Shown: positions 56,898 through 64,000 of the stretch, one piece after another
Layout: each line of letters begins with the position of its first letter
Position numbering within the stretch: position 1 is the stretch's first letter
DNA from: an uncultured Oscillospiraceae bacterium
GTDB lineage: Bacteria; Bacillota; Clostridia; Oscillospirales; Oscillospiraceae
Length of the DNA stretch: 64,000 nt
Direction of reading: 5' to 3'
Assembly: GCA_934597165.1 (NCBI GenBank)
Contig: CAKTQP010000002.1
Coordinates: 1 to 64,000, forward strand
Program-made: the position numbers and the translations under genes
Notes under the pieces: model-generated
The model's database searches: none
Seen by the model: the letters and a program-made list of their open reading frames with translations, nothing else
What the model was told of the DNA's origin: nothing

Positions 56898-58142
56898 ATG
56901 TTAAAGGTAAACACCGAAGCGATGCAGAATCAGTACGAGGAACTGGGACAGCTCGTGCAGCGGCTGAATGCGGCGGCGCAGGATGTGAACGAAGTCAATC
57001 AGCGGCTGAGCTGGGACGTAGCGGTCAGCAAGCGCGTCCGCCAGGTCCTGGGTCAGCAGAATCAGAACCTGACCCTTCTCTCCAACCACGCGGAGCAGCT
57101 GCGTCAGGCGCTTTTGGAGGCCATCCGGCAGTACGAGCGGACCGAACAGGCGAACGCTGGGAAAGGCAGTGGCGGCTCCAATGACGGTTCCACATCCGGC
57201 GGCGGAAGCGGCGGCGGTGGCGGAGGCGCCTGGGGGAGCGAGGACGGCGACTCGGAAAACGCGAGAGACTGGAAAAAGGCTCTGGACGAGATCAAAAAAT
57301 ATGTAGATGCCCTGGCGAAGATCCTGAAAGACAGCGGCATCGGCGGTTTCGGGTCCATACTGGGGATGTATGCCGCGCTATTGGGCTTGTCGGATCAGTC
57401 CAACTCTGGCCCGGAGCTGACCTCCAACTTCTTTAAGCTGCTGAAATCGGCAACGGAATTGGAGAAGTGGCGGGAAAAGTTTAAGAAAAACATCCTTGCA
57501 GAGAATCAACTTGGGGTGTTGGCAGGCATATGGGGCATTTTGCAGCAGGGTTCCAAGCTATACGGAAAGTCCCTACAGGATTTTTTACGGGAGAGCGGAG
57601 ACTATATCAGCAGCGGCGGAAGCTTCGGGACTGCACTCTATAAATTCGTGGGAAAAGAAAAGATCACCACGTGGGAAGGCTTAAAGACCGTTGCGCCGCT
57701 GTCTGCGCTGGCAACTATGTTCACGCGCTTTACGGGAGATGTCATGATGTACAGCAAGGATGGCGTTTATGACATCGTTGATTACGGAAAAACGTTGTTG
57801 GATAGCGGGCTCACAGGCAGTCGCTCCTTGCTGAAGGCGCTGACGCTGGGGATCGTGGACATCAACGTCGATCAGGCCAATGCCATCTTTGAGCGGAACA
57901 CAGACAAGGCAAAGGAGTACATCAACAACATGAATTTGCCGACCTGGGCAAAGACTGCGATGGTGCTGCCGGGCTCCGCTGGAGTGACGGTTTATAGCGG
58001 CGTAGAGGTGTTCTGGGAGACGGGAAAGGACAGCGTAGAGAAAGTGATGAATGGTTACCGGGCGGCAAGCCAGTACCTTGGAAAAGTAAACGGATATATG
58101 GCAAATCAAATGAAAAGTGCAGTCGCACGATGGAAAAACTAA
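56898..58142 (+). CDS. candidate type VII effector 2 (paralogue of effector 1)
   Basis: This 414-residue protein shares its first 90 residues almost exactly with the preceding protein, then has a longer Gly/Ser linker (about 92-120) and a diverged middle. The end is again alignable: LGIVDINVDQANAIFERN, LPGSAGVTVYSGVEV. Start 56898 corresponds to that of effector 1; a ten-residue-longer frame covers the ribosome site. Near-identical heads with varied bodies suggest duplication followed by diversification of cargo. Its activity is unknown and no immunity gene is evident. Confidence 0.8.
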   Translation: MLKVNTEAMQNQYEELGQLVQRLNAAAQDVNEVNQRLSWDVAVSKRVRQVLGQQNQNLTLLSNHAEQLRQALLEAIRQYERTEQANAGKGSGGSNDGSTSGGGSGGGGGGAWGSEDGDSENARDWKKALDEIKKYVDALAKILKDSGIGGFGSILGMYAALLGLSDQSNSGPELTSNFFKLLKSATELEKWREKFKKNILAENQLGVLAGIWGILQQGSKLYGKSLQDFLRESGDYISSGGSFGTALYKFVGKEKITTWEGLKTVAPLSALATMFTRFTGDVMMYSKDGVYDIVDYGKTLLDSGLTGSRSLLKALTLGIVDINVDQANAIFERNTDKAKEYINNMNLPTWAKTAMVLPGSAGVTVYSGVEVFWETGKDSVEKVMNGYRAASQYLGKVNGYMANQMKSAVARWKN

Positions 58143-58156
58143 AGTGAGGGATAACA

Positions 58157-58492
58157 ATGGCAGCGATCAGAGAATTATTACCCATCGGCAGCGTCGTTCT
58201 GCTCAAGAACGGCATCAAGAAGGCGATGATCATCGGGATCATGCAGTCCACAGTGGACAACGAAGGACAGGTCACCGAGTACGATTACCTGGGCGTCCTC
58301 TATCCGGAAGGGTTTTTTGACGTGAAGAGTATGTTCTTCTTCAACCACGACCAGATCAATGACGTGGTGTTCCGGGGCTATGAGAACCCGGAGCGGGCGG
58401 ATTTTTTGGATCGCCTGGAGGAGAATCTGGAAAAAGTGACCAAGCTGCTGCGCGAGAAATTGGAAGAGCAGACAGAGAAAGCGGAAGGGTGA
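58157..58492 (+). CDS. DUF4176 family protein
   Basis: This 111-residue protein begins with the DUF4176 signature (ELLPIGSVVLLKNGIKKAMIIGI) followed by YDYLGVLYPEGF and a Glu/Lys-rich coiled-coil tail. DUF4176 proteins are typical small accessories of Firmicutes type VII loci, of unknown biochemical role. It lies 14 bases after effector 2 and 7 bases before the phosphatase gene. Confidence 0.9.
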   Translation: MAAIRELLPIGSVVLLKNGIKKAMIIGIMQSTVDNEGQVTEYDYLGVLYPEGFFDVKSMFFFNHDQINDVVFRGYENPERADFLDRLEENLEKVTKLLREKLEEQTEKAEG

Positions 58493-58499
58493 GCGAGCG

Positions 58500-59516
58500 A
58501 TGATACGAGCGACCTATGTTGCAGACTCCGGCGGCGGTGTGGTGCGGCGCACCAATCAGGATAACTTTTACATGAACGGGATGGCAAAACCGATGGAGAC
58601 CCGCAATTACCGTACCGGCGGCACATCGGTGGAACCGTGCCAGGTGTTCGCGGTCTGCGATGGCATGGGCGGAGAACAGGCGGGTGAGGTTGCCGCCGCC
58701 CTCGCCGTGGAGGCGTTGCAGGAGCGGACGACGGCGGAGCTGTGCCAGGATTGGAGCGGCTATATCACGGCGGCCAACGATAAGATCTGTGCCTATCAGA
58801 AGGAACACCAGCTGAACATGGGCACCACTTTTGCCGGACTGTTCCTGCGAGACGGGCAGGTTCAGGCGGTCAACGTGGGGGACAGCCGCGTCTATCGGAT
58901 TCGAGGGGGCAAGCTGGAGCAGCTCTCCAAGGATCACAACCATGTGCAGACCATGATCGACGCCGGGATCCTCACCCAGGAGACCGCCCGGCACCACAAG
59001 GCGCGGAACCAGCTGACCCAGCATTTGGGCATCGAGCCGTCGGAGATGGAGCTGGATCCCTATGTGACCGAGTGGGAACCGGTGCAGGAAGAGGATCGGT
59101 ATTTGCTGTGCAGCGACGGGCTGTGCGAAGGGTTGACGGACGCGGAAATGATGCAGGTGATGCAGCAGGAGCCGTCGTTGACCGATTGTTGTAGAAATTT
59201 AATAGCGTGTGCGGAGAAGCAAGGCAGTCGAGATAATATCACTGTGTTGCTTATTGGTGTTTCTGAAGAAAAAGTGCGAGAACCGGTGGAAATGCACCCA
59301 CAATACGTCAAAAAGATGCCGAATATGGAGCAGACCCAGGCGATTATGCTCCAGGAAGAACAGACCGTGGAACTGCCGCAGCAGATGGAAAGAGCGGCAG
59401 AGTCAAGGGCAAAGACCAAGGAATTGGCGCCCCCTTATACTGGGAAACGCTGCAAGAAGAGCAAGGGCAGACTGCTGGCAGAATGGCTGGGTCTGCGGCG
59501 AAAAGAGGAGCCGTAA
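58500..59516 (+). CDS. PP2C-family Ser/Thr phosphatase
   Basis: This 338-residue protein has a PP2C domain (about 1-260) with motifs RRTNQDNFY, VFAVCDGMGG, MGTTFAGLF, VNVGDSRVYR, LLCSDGL and GSRDNITVLLI; the metal-binding Asp residues are all present. The C-terminal 80 residues are charged, with EEQTVELPQ and a basic end, and no clear membrane helix. It would reverse phosphorylation by the adjacent kinases. The kinase-like gene that follows overlaps no coding sequence but starts 32 bases later, so they are probably cotranscribed. Confidence 0.93.
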   Translation: MIRATYVADSGGGVVRRTNQDNFYMNGMAKPMETRNYRTGGTSVEPCQVFAVCDGMGGEQAGEVAAALAVEALQERTTAELCQDWSGYITAANDKICAYQKEHQLNMGTTFAGLFLRDGQVQAVNVGDSRVYRIRGGKLEQLSKDHNHVQTMIDAGILTQETARHHKARNQLTQHLGIEPSEMELDPYVTEWEPVQEEDRYLLCSDGLCEGLTDAEMMQVMQQEPSLTDCCRNLIACAEKQGSRDNITVLLIGVSEEKVREPVEMHPQYVKKMPNMEQTQAIMLQEEQTVELPQQMERAAESRAKTKELAPPYTGKRCKKSKGRLLAEWLGLRRKEEP

Positions 59517-59548
59517 GCCCGGAACGACGAGAGAAGGAGCGGAAGCGT

Positions 59549-60391
59549 GTGGCACTACAGTATGGAGATTGGAGCATTGTCCGAGAGCTGGGCAAAGGCT
59601 CATTTGGCACGGTGTATGAGATCGAGAAGTCGGAGCTTGACCGTGTCTGCCGTGCAGCGCTGAAAGTCATCTCGGTTCGGCAGGAAGGAGCGGATGCCGG
59701 TCGGATTTGTGGCCAAGTGGAGGCCGTTTTGCAAAAAATCCGCTTGCTTTCCCAGGAGCAAGGGCATACGAATCTTTTAGACTACCAGAATTATGAAGTC
59801 CGCCCTCGCGCAGATGGGGAAGGATGGGAGATCCTGATTCAGATGGAGCTGCTCACACCGCTATACCGGTACCTGAACACCCATACGATGACCAGACAAG
59901 ACGTGGTGACTTTGGGTGTCAGTCTGTGCAAAGCGTTGGAGACGTGTGAAAAATGCGGGGGCGTTCACCCGGACATCAAGCCCGGCAACATCTTTGTCAG
60001 CGACCAACGGGCGTTCAAGTTGGATGCCCTGAATGCAGCTGATCTATGTGCGCAGCCTGGCAGAAGAGGCGTAGGCGCAAATCCCCATTGGGCGCCGGAA
60101 CGCTATCAGGGAAAGACGGCGGACGGCAGGAGCGACCTATACTCCCTTGGGTTGGTGCTCTACCGCCTGCTAAGCCACAACCGTGGCCCGTTCCTGCCGC
60201 CCTATCCAACGCCCATCCGGTATGAAGATCAAGTGCAGGCGATGATCCGGCGAATGCGAGGCGATCGCCTGCCGCCGCCGGGCGAGGAGCGGGGGAAACT
60301 GGCCGAGATCGTGTTGAAAGCGTGTCGGTTCCGCCCGGAGGAGCGTTATCCAACCGCGAAGGAGATGCGGACAGAACTGGAAGCATTGTGA
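59549..60391 (+). CDS. probable Ser/Thr pseudokinase
   Basis: This 280-residue protein is a close relative of the next kinase but has lost key residues. The Gly loop (GKGSFGTV) and the ATP Lys (RAALKV) remain. The helix-C Glu is replaced (REIVLM becomes QKIRLL), a segment before helix C is shortened, HRD is HPD (140-142), and DFG reads ALN (160-162), or DAL if one residue was deleted. WAPE and the C-lobe remain. It lacks the membrane helix of its neighbours. GTG 59549 is the start by alignment with the TTG of the next gene. It may act as an allosteric partner. Confidence 0.85.
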   Translation: MALQYGDWSIVRELGKGSFGTVYEIEKSELDRVCRAALKVISVRQEGADAGRICGQVEAVLQKIRLLSQEQGHTNLLDYQNYEVRPRADGEGWEILIQMELLTPLYRYLNTHTMTRQDVVTLGVSLCKALETCEKCGGVHPDIKPGNIFVSDQRAFKLDALNAADLCAQPGRRGVGANPHWAPERYQGKTADGRSDLYSLGLVLYRLLSHNRGPFLPPYPTPIRYEDQVQAMIRRMRGDRLPPPGEERGKLAEIVLKACRFRPEERYPTAKEMRTELEAL

Positions 60392-60418
60392 TGAAAAAAG
60401 AGAGAAGGAGCGAAGGGA

Positions 60419-61789
60419 TTGGCACTACAGTATGGAAATTGGAGCATTGTCCGGGAGCTGGGCAAAGGCTCGTTTGGCACGGTGTATGAGATCGAGAAGT
60501 CGGAATTTGGCTATGTCTACCGTGCAGCCTTAAAGGTCATCCACATCCCCCAGGGAGCCGCGGACGTGGAACAGGTGCGCAGCTTGGGGATGAGTGAGAA
60601 GGACATTACAGAGTATTATCAGGACATCGTGACGGATTGCATCCGCGAGATCGTCCTCATGTCCCAGATGCAGGGGCATACCAATGTGGTCAATTACCAA
60701 GCACATGAGGTGCGTCGGCAGGAGAATGGCGTGGGATGGGACATCCTGATCCAGATGGAGCTGTTGACTCCGCTGAATCAGTACATGGCAGCCCATGGCA
60801 TGACCCGGAAAGACGTGGTGACCTTGGGCATCAGCGTGTGCAAGGCGCTGGAGCGGTGTCAAAAGCTGGGGATCATCCACCGAGACATCAAACCGGCCAA
60901 CATCTTTGTCTCCGACCAGGGAGATTTCAAGCTGGGCGACTTCGGCATCGCCCGTACGGCGGAGCGCACCATGTCCGGTATGTCCCGGAAGGGAACGTAT
61001 ACTTACATGGCGCCAGAGGTGTACCAGGGCAAGGCGTATAACCATCAGGTGGATATTTATTCCTTGGGTCTGGTGCTCTACCGCCTGTTGAATAACAACC
61101 GGGAACCCTTCCTGCCGCCGTATCCTCAGAAGATTCGGTACCAGGATCAGGAACAGTCGATGATCCGCCGGATGCGGGGCGATCGCCTGCCGCCGCCGGG
61201 AGAAGAGCGGGGGAAGTTGGCGGAGATCGTGTTGAAAGCGTGCAGCTTCGACCCGAAAGATCGCTATGCCAATCCGAAGGAGATGCGGGAAGAGCTGGCG
61301 GAACTGCTCTGGCAGGCCGAACACCCCAACCAGACCATGAAGCTGCCTGTCGAGCCGCCCATTCCCGTTCCGCCGCCTATTCCTGTTCCGCCGAAACCGG
61401 ATATCGTGGAACCGGATGGAACCATCAGCCTGTGGAATGATGTGCCGAAAGTGCCGGAAAAAAAGGTCGTACCAGAGCAGGAGCAGATATTGAAGCCGGT
61501 AACACCGTTTATTCCTCAGCAAAACGATGAGCCGGAAGAAACGGGAACCATCTCCCTGTGGGGGACGATCTTTGGCCGACGCAAGAGAGCAAAGAAAGTT
61601 ACCCAGTACAAAGTGGATCGGGCAAAGGAACGCCCCAAACGGGTGCAGGAGTGGTACGAGAGAGAACCGCAGCCGAAGAAACAGAAGAGTGTCATTCGGA
61701 AGGTGCTTGCTGTTTTTGGATATGTGTTGCTTGCTATCCTGGTGTTGGGGTTACTTGGATTTTTTGCGCTTATGTCTATGATTTGGTAA
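60419..61789 (+). CDS. membrane-anchored Ser/Thr protein kinase
   Basis: This 456-residue protein has a complete Hanks-type kinase domain (about 1-295): GKGSFGTV, AALKV, helix-C REIVLM, HRDIKPAN (154-161), DFG (174-176) and MAPEV. A Pro-rich juxtamembrane region carries two GTISLW motifs, then a basic stretch and a C-terminal membrane helix (about 430-452) with almost no extracellular part. It starts at TTG 60419 behind GAAGGAG, an unusual codon supported by homology. It would phosphorylate locus proteins, including its own Thr motifs for FHA binding; targets are inferred. Confidence 0.93.
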   Translation: MALQYGNWSIVRELGKGSFGTVYEIEKSEFGYVYRAALKVIHIPQGAADVEQVRSLGMSEKDITEYYQDIVTDCIREIVLMSQMQGHTNVVNYQAHEVRRQENGVGWDILIQMELLTPLNQYMAAHGMTRKDVVTLGISVCKALERCQKLGIIHRDIKPANIFVSDQGDFKLGDFGIARTAERTMSGMSRKGTYTYMAPEVYQGKAYNHQVDIYSLGLVLYRLLNNNREPFLPPYPQKIRYQDQEQSMIRRMRGDRLPPPGEERGKLAEIVLKACSFDPKDRYANPKEMREELAELLWQAEHPNQTMKLPVEPPIPVPPPIPVPPKPDIVEPDGTISLWNDVPKVPEKKVVPEQEQILKPVTPFIPQQNDEPEETGTISLWGTIFGRRKRAKKVTQYKVDRAKERPKRVQEWYEREPQPKKQKSVIRKVLAVFGYVLLAILVLGLLGFFALMSMIW

Positions 61790-61915
61790 AGTGGATAGAG
61801 CGATTTCCAATGGCATGGGAACATTGAATTTTATATAGCAACAGAACAAACTGGTAACATTCGAGAAAGGTCGAATGAGAGATGAAAAGGGTTTAGTATA
61901 GAGAGGATGAAAGAA
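61790..61915 (+). other. short intergenic region with inverted repeat between kinases
   Basis: This 126-base AT-rich gap contains CATTCGA-GAAAGG-TCGAATG (61858-61877), a 7-bp inverted repeat without a T-run, then the AGAGAGG ribosome site of the next gene. No promoter is convincing. Confidence 0.4.
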
Positions 61916-63718
61916 ATGCAGCCAACCTATAGAGATTGGAGCATTGTCCGAGAGTTGGGCAAAGGCTCGTTTGGCACGGTGTATGAAATTGAGAAGTCGG
62001 AATTTGGCTATGTTTACCGTGCAGCCTTAAAGGTCATCCACATCCCCCAGGGGGCAGCGGACGTGGAACAGGTGCGCAGCTTGGGGATGAGTGAGAAGGA
62101 CATTACGGAGTATTATCAGGACATCATGACGGATTGCGTCCGGGAGATCGTCCTCATGTCCAAGGTGCAGGGGCACACCAATGTGGTCAATTACCAAGCC
62201 CATGAGGTACACCGGCAGGAGAATGGCGTGGGTTGGGATATTCTGATCCAGATGGAGCTGTTGACTCCGCTGAATCAGTACATGGCAGCCCATGGCATGA
62301 CCCGGAAAGACGTGGTGACTTTGGGCATCAGCGTATGCAAGGCGCTGGAGCGGTGTCAGAAGTTGGGGATCATCCACCGAGACATCAAACCGGCAAACAT
62401 CTTTGTCTCCGACCAGGGAGATTTCAAGCTGGGTGACTTCGGCATCGCCCGTACGGCGGAGCGCACCATGTCCGGTATGTCCCGGAAGGGGACGTATACT
62501 TACATGGCGCCGGAGGTGTACCAGGGCAAGGCGTATAATCATCAGGTGGATATTTATTCCCTGGGTCTGGTGCTCTACCGCCTGCTGAATAACAACCGGG
62601 AACCCTTCCTGCCGCCGTATCCTCAGAAGATTCGGTACCAGGATCAGGAACAGGCGATGATCCGCCGGATGCGGGGCGATCGCCTGCCGTCGCCGGGGGA
62701 AGAGCGGGGGAAGCTGGCGGAGATCGTGTTGAAAGCCTGTAGCTTCGACCCGAAAGATCGCTATGCCAGCCCCCAAGAGATGCGGGAGGAGCTGGAGGAA
62801 TTGCTCTGGCAGGCCAAGCACCCCAACCAGAGCGTGCAGCCGCCTGTCGAGCCGCCTGTTCCCGTTCCGCCGGAACCCACAGTGGAACCGAAGACGGAAC
62901 CGGATGAGACCATCTGGTTGTGGGATGAAAAGCAAAAAGTGCCGGAAAAAGAAGTCGAGCCGGAGCCGAAGCCGGAGCAGGAGCAGGAGGGTAATGAAAC
63001 GATTTCGCTCTGGGAAAAGGCGAAGGAGGATTTGCCGGAAGAGCAGGTAGATGTAACGCCCCGTGAGATAGAAGAAGCGGTTGAAGAAGAGGATCCGGAA
63101 AGGAAAAGAAGAGAGTTTCTGGTTGACCTAGGGATAGCGGCTATGCTTGCTGCAATTATTGTTGTTATATTTGTGTGTGTCTATCGTCCTTGGCAGGCAA
63201 GTTTTAGTGCAGGTAAAGACATCACGTGGAACTATGATGCTGAAAGCAATACATTGCGTTTTAGTGGGTCAGGAGAAATGAAAGATTATTCAAGCTCAGA
63301 TACTATACCATGGCATGACGTTGTAGCTGACGATGTAACGATTGAAATCGAAGATGGAATTACTTCGATTGGCGCATGGGCGTTTAGTGATTTATCTATT
63401 AGTGAAGTATACATTCCGAACAGTGTGGAAAAAATCGGGGATCATGCGTTTTTTCATATTGACTGTGAGATCATTGCAATACCGGAAAGTGTAGAGGAAA
63501 TAGGAGATTATGCGTTTGCAGCAGCAACACATGATGGAATGACGTTGTTTTTTGATGGCAACTATTCTAGTGGATTTGGAGGGGAGAATATGATGAATCC
63601 TTTTGATTCTGCTGTAGAGGTTGACGTATTTTACAATGAAAACGATACAACATGGACCAGCCAAGCAAAAGCGAAATTTAAGGGGAATATTTGTTGGGGT
63701 GAGGTAGAGAGAGGATGA
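61916..63718 (+). CDS. Ser/Thr kinase fused to an extracellular BspA-like domain
   Basis: This 600-residue protein has a kinase domain almost identical to that of the preceding gene (HRD at 154-156, DFG, MAPEV), a Glu/Pro-rich linker with DETIWLW and NETISLW motifs, a membrane helix (about 401-425) and an extracellular domain (about 430-600). The latter reads FSGSGEMKDYS, then VEKIGDHAF and VEEIGDYAF, which are BspA-type leucine-rich repeats like those of the surface protein at 31.7 kb. The DNA turns AT-rich exactly where the helix and repeats begin. ATG 61916 is chosen by alignment and spacing. It looks like a receptor kinase. Confidence 0.93.
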   Translation: MQPTYRDWSIVRELGKGSFGTVYEIEKSEFGYVYRAALKVIHIPQGAADVEQVRSLGMSEKDITEYYQDIMTDCVREIVLMSKVQGHTNVVNYQAHEVHRQENGVGWDILIQMELLTPLNQYMAAHGMTRKDVVTLGISVCKALERCQKLGIIHRDIKPANIFVSDQGDFKLGDFGIARTAERTMSGMSRKGTYTYMAPEVYQGKAYNHQVDIYSLGLVLYRLLNNNREPFLPPYPQKIRYQDQEQAMIRRMRGDRLPSPGEERGKLAEIVLKACSFDPKDRYASPQEMREELEELLWQAKHPNQSVQPPVEPPVPVPPEPTVEPKTEPDETIWLWDEKQKVPEKEVEPEPKPEQEQEGNETISLWEKAKEDLPEEQVDVTPREIEEAVEEEDPERKRREFLVDLGIAAMLAAIIVVIFVCVYRPWQASFSAGKDITWNYDAESNTLRFSGSGEMKDYSSSDTIPWHDVVADDVTIEIEDGITSIGAWAFSDLSISEVYIPNSVEKIGDHAFFHIDCEIIAIPESVEEIGDYAFAAATHDGMTLFFDGNYSSGFGGENMMNPFDSAVEVDVFYNENDTTWTSQAKAKFKGNICWGEVERG

Positions 63719-63723
63719 AACAA

Positions 63724-64000
63724 ATGCAACCGACCTATGGAAATTGGAAGATCGTCCGAGAGATTGGCCGAGGCTCCTTTGGTGTGGTGTATGAGATCGC
63801 GCGGGAAGAGTACGGGTATACATACCACGCGGCGTTGAAGGTCATCACCATTCCGCAGGAGCGTTCGGAGGTCGATCAGATCCGCAGTCAGGGTCTGAGT
63901 GAAGCGGATGTGACGGAATATTATAAAGGGATCGTAGAGGACTGCGTGCGGGAGATCGCCATGATGTCCCAGATGCAGGGGCACACCAACATCGTCAACT
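63724..64000 (+). CDS. Ser/Thr protein kinase (truncated by the window end)
   Basis: The first 92 residues show the N-lobe of a fourth kinase-like protein: YGNWKIVREIGRGSFGVVYE, AALKVITIP and helix C CVREIAMMSQMQGHTN. The Gly loop, ATP Lys and helix-C Glu are intact, so an active kinase is likely, but the catalytic loop is outside the window. It is more diverged from the other three than they are from one another. An ATG at 63715 overlaps the previous stop; ATG 63724 matches the family start. Confidence 0.88.
   Translation, partial: MQPTYGNWKIVREIGRGSFGVVYEIAREEYGYTYHAALKVITIPQERSEVDQIRSQGLSEADVTEYYKGIVEDCVREIAMMSQMQGHTNIVN

Noticed and set aside
55599..58142. Effectors considered as known LXG nuclease or ADP-ribosyltransferase toxins
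   Set aside because: The heads are too short for LXG, and no catalytic motif of a known toxin family can be seen in either body.

Overview
The window looks like a chromosomal segment of a spore-forming, anaerobic, high-GC gut Clostridia of the Oscillospiraceae/Ruminococcaceae type. This is inferred from the SpoIIAA-SpoIIAB-SigF operon, a GerM-domain gene, a T-box leader, a hybrid-cluster protein, lipoteichoic-acid-synthase and GH25 genes, GGAGG ribosome sites and GC-rich codon use. No 16S rRNA is present, so species cannot be named.

Region 1-31.5 kb is housekeeping and envelope biology. It holds a response-regulator tail, tRNA-Ala(GGC), hcp with a divergent Crp/Fnr regulator, a ParE/Phd-type toxin-antitoxin pair, a lipoprotein, T-box-controlled valS, the spoIIA operon, a HAD phosphatase, a MATE exporter, a GH25 lysozyme, an MntR-like regulator, an alpha/beta hydrolase and a five-gene Opp-type ABC transporter. 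These are followed by an EamA exporter, a GNAT enzyme, nicotinate phosphoribosyltransferase, RlmA-like methyltransferase, an LtaS-like enzyme, a ComEA-like/two-component/GerM operon and a membrane-anchored D,D-carboxypeptidase-like protein.

Region 31.6-44.3 kb holds a 1482-residue BspA-type leucine-rich-repeat surface protein whose repeat block is conspicuously AT-rich, then rpoB and rpoC from a strong promoter.

Region 44.4-64 kb, running off the end, is one long co-directional type VII secretion (ESX/Yuk-like) locus with unusual phospho-signalling content. It encodes a zinc-ribbon/C-type-lectin membrane protein, a DUF6382-FHA protein, a three-ATPase EssC with N-terminal FHA, a LytTR protein, an unrecognised 211-residue protein, a YukD ubiquitin-like protein and five WXG100 proteins. 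There are also three proteins with a shared WXG-like helical head (two are tandem paralogous candidate effectors), a DUF4176 protein, a PP2C phosphatase, a probable pseudokinase and three Ser/Thr kinases, one fused through a membrane helix to a BspA-like extracellular domain. Thr-Ile/Val-x-Leu motifs recur in the membrane proteins and may be phosphothreonine docking sites for the FHA domains. This reversible-phosphorylation T7SS is the most interesting system here; EsaA/YueB and EssA homologues were not seen before the window ends.
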